From: Algihabitans sp965233705
GTDB lineage: Bacteria; Pseudomonadota; Alphaproteobacteria; Kiloniellales; DSM-21159
Direction of reading: 5' to 3'
Assembly (NCBI GenBank): GCA_965233705.1
Contig: CBDDTF010000001.1
Location: 124,001-188,000, forward strand
DNA: 64,000 bases
In this document: positions 50,143 through 57,675 of the stretch, in pieces
How positions within the stretch are numbered: position 1 is the first letter of the stretch
Layout: every line of letters starts with the position of its first letter
Notes under the pieces: generated by a model
What the model saw: only the letters and a program-made list of their open reading frames with translations
Database searches by the model: none
Told to the model about the DNA's origin: nothing
Program-made: the position numbers and the translations under genes

Positions 50143-51567
50143 TCACGTCCTTTCCAGAAGTCCCTCGTCGCAGAGCTGGCGGCAGGCCGCCTCGACCTGC
50201 GCCTCGCCCACCTCCAACAGGCGGGCCAGCTCGGCACTGCCGGCCCGGCCGTCGGCCAGCGCCAGAATGTCCAGCAGCAGCTTGGTCGAGCTCGGGAAGG
50301 CCCCACGCTGGCCGCCCAGCGCGACCAGCAGCCGGCGCCGCGCCAGGTGCGGCTCGCCCACGCCGGTGGCGCGCCAGCCGCCGTCCCGTTCCAGGGCCTC
50401 GATCACGGCGCGGTAGAGCGCGAAGCTGCCCGCCAGGCCGGCCGGCGTCACCAGGCTCAGGTCGTCGAGGGAGGTGTGATATTCGGGGTAGGTCCCGTAC
50501 TTGCTGCGCATGATGGAGGCGACCGGCAGGTCGACGTTGGGCGCGCAGTACTGCCGCTCGTCGCTGCCGCGGTCGTGCAGGAAGCTGTAGCGCCGGTGAT
50601 CCGGCGCCAGCTCGGCCAGCACTCGCGCGGCCACCCGGTCCGCCAGGGTGTCGCCCCGGCGCGAAGGCAGGAAGGAGACCGCCCGCTCGTCCCCCACGCA
50701 GGTCAGCACGTAGCCGGCGACCACCCGGCGGCGGAGCTGCTCGAGATGCCGCGCGAGGTAGACCAGCGGGCCGATCGTCTCGGGCACGAAGACGAAGCGG
50801 TAGGTCAGGCGGTTGCGCCGCCCGGCCAGCCAGGCGGCGAGGAAGGTCGCCAGCACCGGGCCGGAGACCTCGTTGTTCGCCATCGATGGATGGCAGACGT
50901 AGGTCGAGAACAGCACCTCGCGCGGGCTCTCGCCCGGGATCACCAGGTCGGCGTAGGTCAGGTGCCCCGGCGCCAGATCGGCGTCGATGCGGGCGCGGAA
51001 GCGCTGCCCGCGCAGCGCCGTGCGGCGCGCGTGCTGCAGGCAGAAGCCCCAGGTGCGGCGGTAGTAGGAGGTGACGTAGGGAATCGCCTGCGGCAGCTCA
51101 GGAAGCGAGTGCAGCCGCGGCTCCAGCTCCGCGCGGGACAGCCAGGCGTCCACCGGCTCGCTGTAGCCGACCACGTGCAGGTTGTGCTCGGCCGCGTCCA
51201 GCAGACGCGCGCCCCGCTCGTCCTCCAGCCAGGCCGCCCGCAGGCGCCACTCGTCCGGCACCACCCAGTCGAAGCAGCGCGTGCCGCTCGGCACCTCGTG
51301 GAGCTGCAGATCCGGCAGACGGGCCCCGATCAGCGCCAGGGTCTCGCGCACGCCGGGCCCGGTCAGGCTGCGGGCGATGGGGAACAGCCGCGCGGCGAAG
51401 GCGTGCATCTCCCGGCCCAGCGCCAGGTCGGACGCGGCCAAATCGGACGCGGCCAAATCGGATGGGGCCGTATCGGACGGGGCCGTATCGGACGGGGCCG
51501 TATCGGACGGGGCCGTATCGGACGGGGCCGCATTCGGCAGGGCCGCCTCGGGCGCGGCGTCGGACAT
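50143..51567 (-). CDS. DUF4910 (M28-like) protein of glycan-modification loci
   Basis: 474 residues from ATG 51567; the start is uncertain (51594 and 51408 are alternatives). The core begins MHAFAARLFPIARSLTGPGVRETL, typical of DUF4910/DUF2172 proteins. It continues with an aminopeptidase-like domain bearing STYVCHPSMANNEVSGPVL (metal His and Asn/Glu), FVPETIGPLVYL and HDRGSDERQYCAPNVDLPV, and a C-terminal winged-helix-like end. As I recall, the Campylobacter jejuni homologue Cj1295 is needed for di-O-methylglyceryl-pseudaminic acid on flagellin. Before the core lie TAPSD and LAASD five-residue repeats encoded by a 15-bp array, which may be coding or leader. First gene of the six-gene operon. 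Confidence 0.85.
   Translation of the reverse strand: MSDAAPEAALPNAAPSDTAPSDTAPSDTAPSDTAPSDLAASDLAASDLALGREMHAFAARLFPIARSLTGPGVRETLALIGARLPDLQLHEVPSGTRCFDWVVPDEWRLRAAWLEDERGARLLDAAEHNLHVVGYSEPVDAWLSRAELEPRLHSLPELPQAIPYVTSYYRRTWGFCLQHARRTALRGQRFRARIDADLAPGHLTYADLVIPGESPREVLFSTYVCHPSMANNEVSGPVLATFLAAWLAGRRNRLTYRFVFVPETIGPLVYLARHLEQLRRRVVAGYVLTCVGDERAVSFLPSRRGDTLADRVAARVLAELAPDHRRYSFLHDRGSDERQYCAPNVDLPVASIMRSKYGTYPEYHTSLDDLSLVTPAGLAGSFALYRAVIEALERDGGWRATGVGEPHLARRRLLVALGGQRGAFPSSTKLLLDILALADGRAGSAELARLLEVGEAQVEAACRQLCDEGLLERT
51470..51529. repeat. Four perfect 15-bp repeats at start of DUF4910 gene
   Basis: GTATCGGACGGGGCC is repeated exactly four times (51470-51484, 51485-51499, 51500-51514, 51515-51529), preceded by about three degenerate copies from 51425. 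On the minus strand they read TAPSD and LAASD if translated. The position at the 5' end of an operon parallels the array before the GH15 gene. Confidence 0.93.
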
Positions 51568-51656
51568 CGGGCGATCGGGCCGGGCAAGGGCCATGGCGGT
51601 CGGCTTCGGCAAGAGGAACCTGTTCGACAAGCTGCCGCCACTAAACGCCAAACAGG

Positions 51657-51752
51657 TTTAAGAGCCCTTAAGCATGCCCGTTAACCGCGTCGCTGGCCGC
51701 CGTTCGGACCGGCTGCCAGTCTCTTCACCGATTGGAAAGCAGTTAACCTTAC
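51657..51752. promoter_or_regulatory. Divergent promoter region with clustered TTAA boxes
   Basis: Between the DUF4910 operon and pseG are TTAA sequences at 51658-51661, 51668-51671, 51681-51684 (TTAACC) and 51743-51746 (TTAACCTTACC). TTTA-N7-TTAA at 51657-51671 is near the CtrA consensus. TTAA is rare in such a GC-rich sequence, so the cluster is unlikely to be chance. CtrA controls flagellar genes in many alphaproteobacteria, which suits flagellin glycan genes. Candidate only. Confidence 0.4.
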
Positions 51753-51780
51753 CGTGCCCCCTCCGCGACGAGCCCAAGGC

Positions 51781-52797
51781 ATGACCGACATCCCGAGCGC
51801 CCACCCGACCGAGCGACTGACCATCGCCGCCTTCGCCGACGCCGGCGCCGCCATCGGCCTGGGCCACCTGCGCCGGACCGGCGTACTGGCCGAGGCGCTG
51901 CGCGCGCGCGGCCACCGGGTGCTGCTCGCCACCCCCTGCCCGCCGCCGGATGCCGGGGGCGAAGCGGACGGCCTCGCGCGGCGCGTGACGCGCGCGCCGG
52001 GGGAGCTGCCAGCGGCCGACGTCACCCTGGTCGACAGCTACCGCGTCACCGCCGCGGAGCTGGCCGCGCGCCGGCGCGCCAGCCCCCGGCTGGCGATGCT
52101 GGACGACCTGGCCGACCGCCGCCTCGACGCGGATCTGGTGATCAACCCCAACCTCCAGGCGCCGGAGCTCGACTATCGCGGCCTGACCGACGCGCGCCTG
52201 CTGACCGGGCTGCGCTACTGCCCGGTCGCCCCGGCCTTCGCCGCCGCGCGCGCCGCGCCGCGCCCCGGGCCCAGGGTCCTGGTCGCCTTCGGCGGAACCG
52301 ACGACGGTCGCCTCGCCCTGGCGGCGGCCCAGGCCCTGCGTGAAGGCTCGGACTGGCCGCTCGACCTGGTGGTCTCGCCGCTGTGTCCGCTGCCGGCCGC
52401 GCGCCGCGCCGCGCTCGCCGCGCTGCCCGGCGTGACGCTGCATCAGGGCGCCGACATGGCGGCGCTGATGGCACGGTCCAGCCACTACCTGGGCGCCGCC
52501 GGCACCACGGTCTGGGAGGCGCTGAGCGCCGGCCTGACGCCGGTGGTGGCGGCCATCGCCGACAACCAGCGCCCGGGCGTCGCCGCCCTGGCGGCCGCCG
52601 GCGTGGCGGCGTTCGACCGCTTCGATCCGGCCGCGCTGGCCGCCGCGCTGGCGACCGCCGCCCCACCCGCGCCGCTGCTGCGAGAGCTGGACGGCGGCGG
52701 CGCCGCGCGGGTGGCCTGCGCCATCGAAGCGCTGGCCGCGGCCTCCCCGCAACCCGACACGACAGCCCCTTCCACCGCACACGAGGCCGAGCGATGA
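51781..52797 (+). CDS. pseG: Pseudaminic acid pathway nucleotide-sugar hydrolase PseG
   Basis: 338 residues, ATG 51781. MurG-like GT-B fold: AAFADAGAAIGLGHLRR contains the catalytic His29 in the GxGH motif; VTLVDSYRV, VLVAFGGTDDGRLALAAAQAL, and HYLGAAGTTVWEALSAGLTPV with the C-terminal nucleotide-binding Glu follow. It removes UDP from UDP-2,4-diacetamido-2,4,6-trideoxy-L-altrose, the fourth-step substrate of CMP-Pse synthesis. It is coupled to pseI by a 4-nt ATGA overlap and divergent from the acyl-modification operon. Confidence 0.93.
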   Translation: MTDIPSAHPTERLTIAAFADAGAAIGLGHLRRTGVLAEALRARGHRVLLATPCPPPDAGGEADGLARRVTRAPGELPAADVTLVDSYRVTAAELAARRRASPRLAMLDDLADRRLDADLVINPNLQAPELDYRGLTDARLLTGLRYCPVAPAFAAARAAPRPGPRVLVAFGGTDDGRLALAAAQALREGSDWPLDLVVSPLCPLPAARRAALAALPGVTLHQGADMAALMARSSHYLGAAGTTVWEALSAGLTPVVAAIADNQRPGVAALAAAGVAAFDRFDPAALAAALATAAPPAPLLRELDGGGAARVACAIEALAAASPQPDTTAPSTAHEAER

Positions 52798-53873
52798 GCG
52801 CAGACTGGCTGAACCACGGCTTCGAGGTTGCCGGCCGGCGGATCGGCCCCGGCGCCCCGCCCTACGTGGTGGCCGAGCTTTCGGGCAACCACAAGGGCTC
52901 GCTGGACGAGGCGCTGCGACTGCTGGAGGCCGCCGCGGCGGCCGGCGCCGATGCCGTCAAGCTGCAGACCTACACCGCCGACACGATGACGATCGCTTGC
53001 GACCGTGCGGAATTCGTGGTGGCCGAGGGCCTCTGGCAGGGCCGCACGCTCCACGAGCTCTATCGCGAGGCGCAGACGCCCTGGGACTGGCACCCGGCGC
53101 TCTTCGAACGCGGCCGCGCACTGGGGGTGACGGTCTTCAGCACGCCCTTCGACGCCAGCGCGGTGGACTTCCTCGAGACGCTGGACGCGCCACTCTACAA
53201 GATTGCCTCCTTCGAGCTGGTCGACCTGGCGCTGATCGCGCGGGTCGCCGCCACCGGCAAGCCGCTGGTCCTCTCCACCGGCATGAGCTCCCAGGTCGAG
53301 ATCGCGGAGGCGGTCGCCACCTTCCGGGCGGCCAGCCCGGCGCCGCTGATCCTGCTGCACTGCGTCAGCGCCTACCCCGCCCCGCTGGAGGAGATGCAGC
53401 TCAGCCGCATCGGCGAGCTGGGGCGGCGCCACGGCGCTCTGCCCGGCCTGTCCGACCACTCCCTGGGCACCACCGCGGCGGTGGCGGCCACCGCGCTCGG
53501 CGCCTGCTTCATCGAAAAGCACGTCGTGCTCGACCGCGACGCCGGCGGGGTCGATGCCGCCTTCTCCCTGGAGCCGGACGAGCTGGCCCACCTGGTCGCG
53601 GAGACGCGCCGGGTCCACGCCGCCCTGGGGACGCCCGGCATGGCCCGGCCCGGCGCCGAGCGCGGCCTCTCGGAGCTGCGCCGGTCGCTCTACGCGGTGC
53701 GCGACATCGCCGCCGGCGAGGCCTTCACGGCGGACAACGTGCGCTCGATCCGTCCGGGCAAGGGCCTGCCCCCGAAAGCCTTGCCGGAGGTGCTGGCCGG
53801 GTGTGCCACAAGGGCGATCGCACGGGGCACGCCGCTGACCTGGGAGTTGGTGGCGCGCCGCACCGCCGGTTAG
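52794..53873 (+). CDS. pseI: Pseudaminic acid synthase PseI
   Basis: 359 residues, ATG 52794. NeuB-type TIM barrel: YVVAELSGNHKGSL, DAVKLQTYTADTMTI, FSTPFDASAVDFLE, YKIASFELVD, STGMSS, and LSDHSLGTTAAVAATALGACFIEKH. The C-terminal antifreeze-like SAF domain (about 298-357) includes LYAVRDIAAGEAFTADNVRSIRPGKGL. It condenses the 6-deoxy-altrose with phosphoenolpyruvate to Pse. The AELSGNH signature fits PseI rather than sialic or legionaminic acid synthases. The stop codon lies inside the terminal repeat of a hairpin element. Confidence 0.95.
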   Translation: MSADWLNHGFEVAGRRIGPGAPPYVVAELSGNHKGSLDEALRLLEAAAAAGADAVKLQTYTADTMTIACDRAEFVVAEGLWQGRTLHELYREAQTPWDWHPALFERGRALGVTVFSTPFDASAVDFLETLDAPLYKIASFELVDLALIARVAATGKPLVLSTGMSSQVEIAEAVATFRAASPAPLILLHCVSAYPAPLEEMQLSRIGELGRRHGALPGLSDHSLGTTAAVAATALGACFIEKHVVLDRDAGGVDAAFSLEPDELAHLVAETRRVHAALGTPGMARPGAERGLSELRRSLYAVRDIAAGEAFTADNVRSIRPGKGLPPKALPEVLAGCATRAIARGTPLTWELVARRTAG

Positions 53874-53935
53874 AGCCGATGCCGAGCTGAAGGACTCGCG
53901 ACGCGATCCCTTCAGCTCGGCTGACTCCGCTCTAA
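53870..53935. terminator. 66-bp hairpin element with TTAGAGC ends (C0)
   Basis: TTAGAGC (53870-53876) and GCTCTAA (53929-53935) are inverted terminal repeats enclosing a 13-bp perfect stem GCCGAGCTGAAGG/CCTTCAGCTCGGC (53881-53893, 53909-53921), whose loop holds a TCGCG/CGCGA mini-stem. The pseI stop codon TAG is part of the left end. Placed between convergent pseI and pseH, it should act as a bidirectional terminator. Confidence 0.75.
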
Positions 53936-53939
53936 CACA

Positions 53940-54008
53940 TTAGAGTGAGAGCGATGTCTCGCCACCGGCGGAACCGCTGCGCGGGTCCATACCGTCGCAA
54001 AGCGCTCC
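53940..54008 (-). repeat. Divergent hairpin repeat element, copy C
   Basis: Begins TTAGAGTGAGAGCG, 4 nt after element C0. On minus it reads TTTGCGACGGTATGGACCC then GCGCAGCGGTTCCGCCGGTGG, which aligns with the second stem of copies A and B (TTTGCGACCGTTTGGACGC and on). One stem pairs GGAACCGC with GCGGGTCC. CTCTAA (53930-53935) of C0 and TTAGAG (53940-53945) of this element form a 6-bp dyad at their junction. Confidence 0.65.
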
Positions 54009-54023
54009 AGCTCCGCACAGCCC

Positions 54024-54482
54024 TCACGCGTCCGCCGGGCCGGCGAAGCGCAGCAGGCCGTCCACCTCGCCGACGTAGACGAGGCCGAGCGCCCGGGCGA
54101 TCCGCAGGGACGCGGCGTTGTCCGGCTTGATCTCGGCGAAGACGCGCCCTTCCAGATGGGCGGCGGCGGCGGCAACCATGCGGCGGCCCAGGCCCCGGCC
54201 GCGCCGCTCCGGCGCCACGGTCCAGGACAGCCGCCAGCCTTCGTCGGTGAACTCGGCCCGGACCGTGCCCACCGGCACGCCCTCCAGGTCGGCGATCCAG
54301 AGCCGGCGACGCGGGTCAGCCAGCAGGGCCACCAGCCAGGCCAGGTGCGCGGGCCAGGCAATCCTGCCCGCGTCACCGCTGGCACGCCGCGTGACCGGGT
54401 CGTTGCGCCAGGCCAACAGCCGGGCGGCATCGGCCTCGGCCGCCGGACGCAAGGCCAGCGCGTCGCCCTCGCCCCCGCTCAT
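54024..54482 (-). CDS. pseH: Pse pathway N-acetyltransferase PseH
   Basis: 152 residues. RimI/RimJ-type GNAT with LALRPAAEADAARLLAWRNDPVTRRAS at the start, TVAPERRGRGLGRRMV (acetyl-CoA pyrophosphate loop) and PDNAASLRIARALGLVYVGE. PseH acetylates the C4 amino group of the UDP-altrose intermediate. The assignment rests mainly on operon position: it follows pseF with a 4-nt overlap and no other acetyltransferase is in the pse operon. Because the six-gene acyl operon also encodes an acyltransferase, the acyl donor of this enzyme could differ from acetyl-CoA. Confidence 0.85.
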   Translation of the reverse strand: MSGGEGDALALRPAAEADAARLLAWRNDPVTRRASGDAGRIAWPAHLAWLVALLADPRRRLWIADLEGVPVGTVRAEFTDEGWRLSWTVAPERRGRGLGRRMVAAAAAHLEGRVFAEIKPDNAASLRIARALGLVYVGEVDGLLRFAGPADA

Positions 54483-55228
54483 CGTGGCGCCGGCGCGGGT
54501 GGGACCACGGGCGCGGGCGCCGGCTCCGACGGCGCCTCGGCCGCCTGCCAGGCCCGGTACATCAGCTCGGCGCGCCGCCAGTCCTCCGGCGTGTCGATGT
54601 CCTGCACCCGGTGGCGCGGCAGCACCAGCGGCGCGGTGTGCTCGGCGAAGACCGGCAAGAGCCGCTCAAAGGCCTCGGCCCGCCCCCAGTAGAGCGCGCC
54701 GGCGTCGTGGTAGGCCTCCTCCAGGTCCTGCGAGCGCTGGCGGATGGCCCGCGGGTCGAGCGGCGCCAGGCCGCCGCCGGCGGTCAGCCGCACCGCGCGC
54801 TGCACCGGGAAGGCGAAGCTGGTCACCGTGACCGCGAAGCACACCCCCGGCCGCTGCAGCAGGGCGCGGCCTCGGCGAATGTCCTCGGCGTCGATGAAGG
54901 GCGCGGTGGCGTAGAGGCAGGCGGCGGTCTCCGGCGCTTCGCCGGCGGCGCGCAGCCAGCCCAGGGCGTGGGCCACCACCTCGTTGGTGCCGGCGAAGTC
55001 GTCGGACAGCTCGGCCGGCCGCAGGAAGGGCGCCTCGGCGCCGTGGCGCCGCGCGACCTCGGCGATCTCCGGGTCGTCGGTGGAGACCAGCACCCGCGCG
55101 AAGCAGCCGCTGGCGAGGGCCGCCTGGACCGAATAGGCCAGGATCGGCTGACCACAGAAGTCGCGCAAATTCTTGCGCGGGATGCGCTTGCTGCCGCCGC
55201 GCGCCGGGATCACCGCCACCGCGCTCAC
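54479..55228 (-). CDS. pseF: Pseudaminic acid cytidylyltransferase PseF
   Basis: 249 residues from GTG 55228, overlapping the pseC stop as GTGA. AVIPARGGSKRIPRKNL is the CMP-sialic-acid-synthetase type CTP loop; VSTDDPEIAEVARRHGAEAPFLRPAELSDD and EEAYHDAGALYWG are typical of PseF. It activates Pse with CTP to CMP-Pse. A Pro/Ala-rich C-terminal tail of about 20 residues is extra. Confidence 0.93.
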   Translation of the reverse strand: MSAVAVIPARGGSKRIPRKNLRDFCGQPILAYSVQAALASGCFARVLVSTDDPEIAEVARRHGAEAPFLRPAELSDDFAGTNEVVAHALGWLRAAGEAPETAACLYATAPFIDAEDIRRGRALLQRPGVCFAVTVTSFAFPVQRAVRLTAGGGLAPLDPRAIRQRSQDLEEAYHDAGALYWGRAEAFERLLPVFAEHTAPLVLPRHRVQDIDTPEDWRRAELMYRAWQAAEAPSEPAPAPVVPPAPAPR

Positions 55229-56406
55229 GAGGCGGCCTCGCGCAGCGGCGGAGTCAGCAAGGTATGCAGGCGCGCCGCCACCGTCTCCTGCTCGGCTTCG
55301 CTCAACCCCGGAAACAGCGGCAGGCTGAGCGCGCCGCGGTAATGCGCCTCGGCCGCCGGGAACTGCCCCGGCGCGAAGCCCAGGCGGCGGTAGTAGGGCT
55401 GCAGATGGATCGGGATGTAGTGCACCTGCACGCCGACGCCCGCCGCGCGCAGCGCCGCGAAGAGCGCCCCGCGGTCGAGCGGGCTGGCCGCCTCGTCCAG
55501 GCGCACCACGTAGAGGTGCCAGGCGGAGCGGCGGTCGTCGGGACAGGCCGGCAGCGCCAGCGGCAGGCCGGCGAGCAGCGCCGCGTAGCGCGCCGCCAGC
55601 CTCGCGCGGCGGGCGAGAAAGGCGTCGAGCCGCGCCATCTGGCTGCAGCCGAGGGCGGCGTGGATGTCGCTCAGGCGGTAGTTGTAACCCAGGCTGCGCT
55701 GCTCGTAGCACCAGGCCCCTTCCGGCGTCGCCTCCATACGGCCCGGGTCGCGGGTGATGCCGTGGCTGCGGAACTCCGCCATGCGAGTCGCCAGCTCGGC
55801 GTCGCCGGTCACCGCGACCCCGCCCTCGCCGCTGGTGGCCAGCTTGACCGGATGGAAGCTGAACACGGCGATATCGCTATAGGCGCCGCAGCCGACCGGC
55901 CGGCCCCGATAGGTCGCGCCGATGGCGTGGGAGGCATCCTCGATCACCCGGACGCCGTAGCGCGCGGCCAGCGCCGCGATCTCCGCCATGTCGCAGGGCT
56001 GGCCGGCGAAGTGCACCGGCACCACAACCTTCGGCAGGCGGCCGGCCCGCTCGGCCTCGATCAGACGCGCCTCGAGCGCGGCCACGCTCATGCCGCCGCT
56101 CGCCGGGTCGATGTCGACGAAGTCCACCGTCGCGCCGAGGTAGAGCGCGCAGTTGGCCGAGGCCACGAAGCTGTTGGGCGCGGTCCAGAGACGGTCGCCG
56201 GGGCCCAGCCCCAACGCCTGGCAGGCGCCATGCAGGGCCGCGGTGGCGCTGGAGAAGGCGACGGCGTGAGCCGCCTCGCAACGGGCCGCCACCGCCGCCT
56301 CGAAGCGCGGCACCGCCGGCCCCTGGGTCAGGAAGTCCGAGCGCAGCACCTCGACCACCGCGGCGATGTCGGTCTCGTCGATCTCCTGGCGGCCATAGGG
56401 AATCAC
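55225..56406 (-). CDS. pseC: Pse pathway aminotransferase PseC
   Basis: 393 residues from GTG 56406, overlapping the pseB stop as GTGA. DegT/DnrJ/EryC1 PLP aminotransferase: IPYGRQEIDETDIAAVVEVLRSDFLTQGP start, IEDASHAIGATYRG (PLP phenol Asp) and FSFHPVKLATSGEGG with the Schiff-base Lys188. It transfers an amino group from glutamate to C4 of the 4-keto sugar made by PseB. Confidence 0.94.
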   Translation of the reverse strand: MIPYGRQEIDETDIAAVVEVLRSDFLTQGPAVPRFEAAVAARCEAAHAVAFSSATAALHGACQALGLGPGDRLWTAPNSFVASANCALYLGATVDFVDIDPASGGMSVAALEARLIEAERAGRLPKVVVPVHFAGQPCDMAEIAALAARYGVRVIEDASHAIGATYRGRPVGCGAYSDIAVFSFHPVKLATSGEGGVAVTGDAELATRMAEFRSHGITRDPGRMEATPEGAWCYEQRSLGYNYRLSDIHAALGCSQMARLDAFLARRARLAARYAALLAGLPLALPACPDDRRSAWHLYVVRLDEAASPLDRGALFAALRAAGVGVQVHYIPIHLQPYYRRLGFAPGQFPAAEAHYRGALSLPLFPGLSEAEQETVAARLHTLLTPPLREAAS

Positions 56407-57473
56407 AGCCCGGCGCTCCGGTTCACGGCGAGGATCTCGTGGGGCGAGAGGAAATGCGGGTTGGTCCCCGAGTGGTACTGAAAGTCCCTGTCGACCGGCC
56501 GCCCGGACTCGCCCAGCGGATTGACGGCATAGTCGATCTCGAGGCCGTGGAACTTGATCGTCGGCCGCATCACGAAGTGGTCGGCGAACTCCAGGGTCAG
56601 GTGGGAGTCGTCGGCCGGGCACATGACCTCGTGCAGCTTCTCGCCGGGGCGAATGCCGACCACGCGGGTGGGCAGGTGCGGCGCCATGGCGCGGGCCACG
56701 TCGAGGATGCGCACCGAGGGGATGCGCGGCACGAAGATCTCCCCGCCCTGCAGGCGCCGCAGCGCCTTGAGGGTGAAGTCCACGCCCTCGTCCAGGGTGA
56801 TCCAGAAGCGGGTCATCCGCTCGTCGGTGATCGGCAGCTCGCGCTCGCCGTCGAGGACCAGCTTCTTGAAGAAGGGTACGACCGAGCCGCGCGAGCCCAC
56901 GACGTTGCCGTAGCGCACCACGGCGAAGCGGGTCGGGCGATCGCCGACGACGTTGTTGGCGGCCACGAAGAGCTTGTCGGAGGCCAGCTTGGAGGCGCCG
57001 TAGAGGTTTGCCGGGTTGGCCGCCTTGTCGGTCGAGAGCGCGACCACCCGCTCGACGTCGTTGGCGATCGCCGCGGCGATCACGTTCTCGGCGCCGTGGA
57101 CGTTGGTCTTGATGCACTCCATGGGGTTGTATTCGGCGGCCGGCACCTGCTTCAGCGCGGCGGCGTGGATCACCAGGTCGACCCCGCGCATCGCCTGGTG
57201 CAGCCGCTCGCGGTCGCGCACGTCGCCCAGGAAGTAGCGAAGCTGCGGCCCGTCGAAGCGCTGGCGCATCTCGAACTGCTTGAGCTCGTCGCGCGAGAAG
57301 ACGATCAGCTTCTTCGGCCGCGCGTCGCGCAGCGCGCGGGCGACGAAGGTCTGCCCGAACGAGCCGGTGCCGCCGGTGATCAGCACCGACTTGCCGTCGA
57401 GAAAGCTCAAATCCGTCGTGGCTGCCTCGCGAACGGCGGTGCCGTTCATGCCGGAGCCTGCCAAATCCGCCAT
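56403..57473 (-). CDS. pseB: UDP-GlcNAc 4,6-dehydratase (inverting) PseB
   Basis: 356 residues from ATG 57473 with AGGAGG 6 nt upstream; the frame is open upstream but without a ribosome site. Extended SDR fold: LITGGTGSFG (33-40), STDKAANP (Asp149, Lys150) and LYGASK (Tyr158, Lys162). This is the short cytosolic inverting class, as in FlaA1/PseB, unlike long membrane-bound retaining enzymes. It starts Pse synthesis from UDP-GlcNAc. First gene of the pseB-C-F-H operon; an extra ~20-residue N-terminal tail is present. Confidence 0.95.
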   Translation of the reverse strand: MADLAGSGMNGTAVREAATTDLSFLDGKSVLITGGTGSFGQTFVARALRDARPKKLIVFSRDELKQFEMRQRFDGPQLRYFLGDVRDRERLHQAMRGVDLVIHAAALKQVPAAEYNPMECIKTNVHGAENVIAAAIANDVERVVALSTDKAANPANLYGASKLASDKLFVAANNVVGDRPTRFAVVRYGNVVGSRGSVVPFFKKLVLDGERELPITDERMTRFWITLDEGVDFTLKALRRLQGGEIFVPRIPSVRILDVARAMAPHLPTRVVGIRPGEKLHEVMCPADDSHLTLEFADHFVMRPTIKFHGLEIDYAVNPLGESGRPVDRDFQYHSGTNPHFLSPHEILAVNRSAGL

Positions 57474-57520
57474 GGCTGGCCTCCTGATCTTCCAGCAGCC
57501 AAGGAAGTAAACGCTTTGGC

Positions 57521-57535
57521 TTAAGGCTTCCTTAC
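57521..57535 (-). promoter_or_regulatory. CtrA-like box upstream of pseB
   Basis: TTAA-N7-TTAC (57521-57524, 57532-57535), one base off the CtrA consensus, 48 nt upstream of the pseB start in the divergent gap to the glycosyltransferase gene. With similar sites at 51657 and 41593, a shared cell-cycle regulator is plausible. Confidence 0.35.
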
Positions 57536-57675
57536 CTTGGTGTGGAGACCAGCGCAGCCGGCGCGATCCTGACGTGAGCCCGCAGCGCCAAGCTGCTATA
57601 GAGGTCGGCCGCGAGGTCCCCGGAGGTGTCACGCGATGCCTCCTCCCCGCATCCCAAAGGTCTTTTGCCGCGTCC

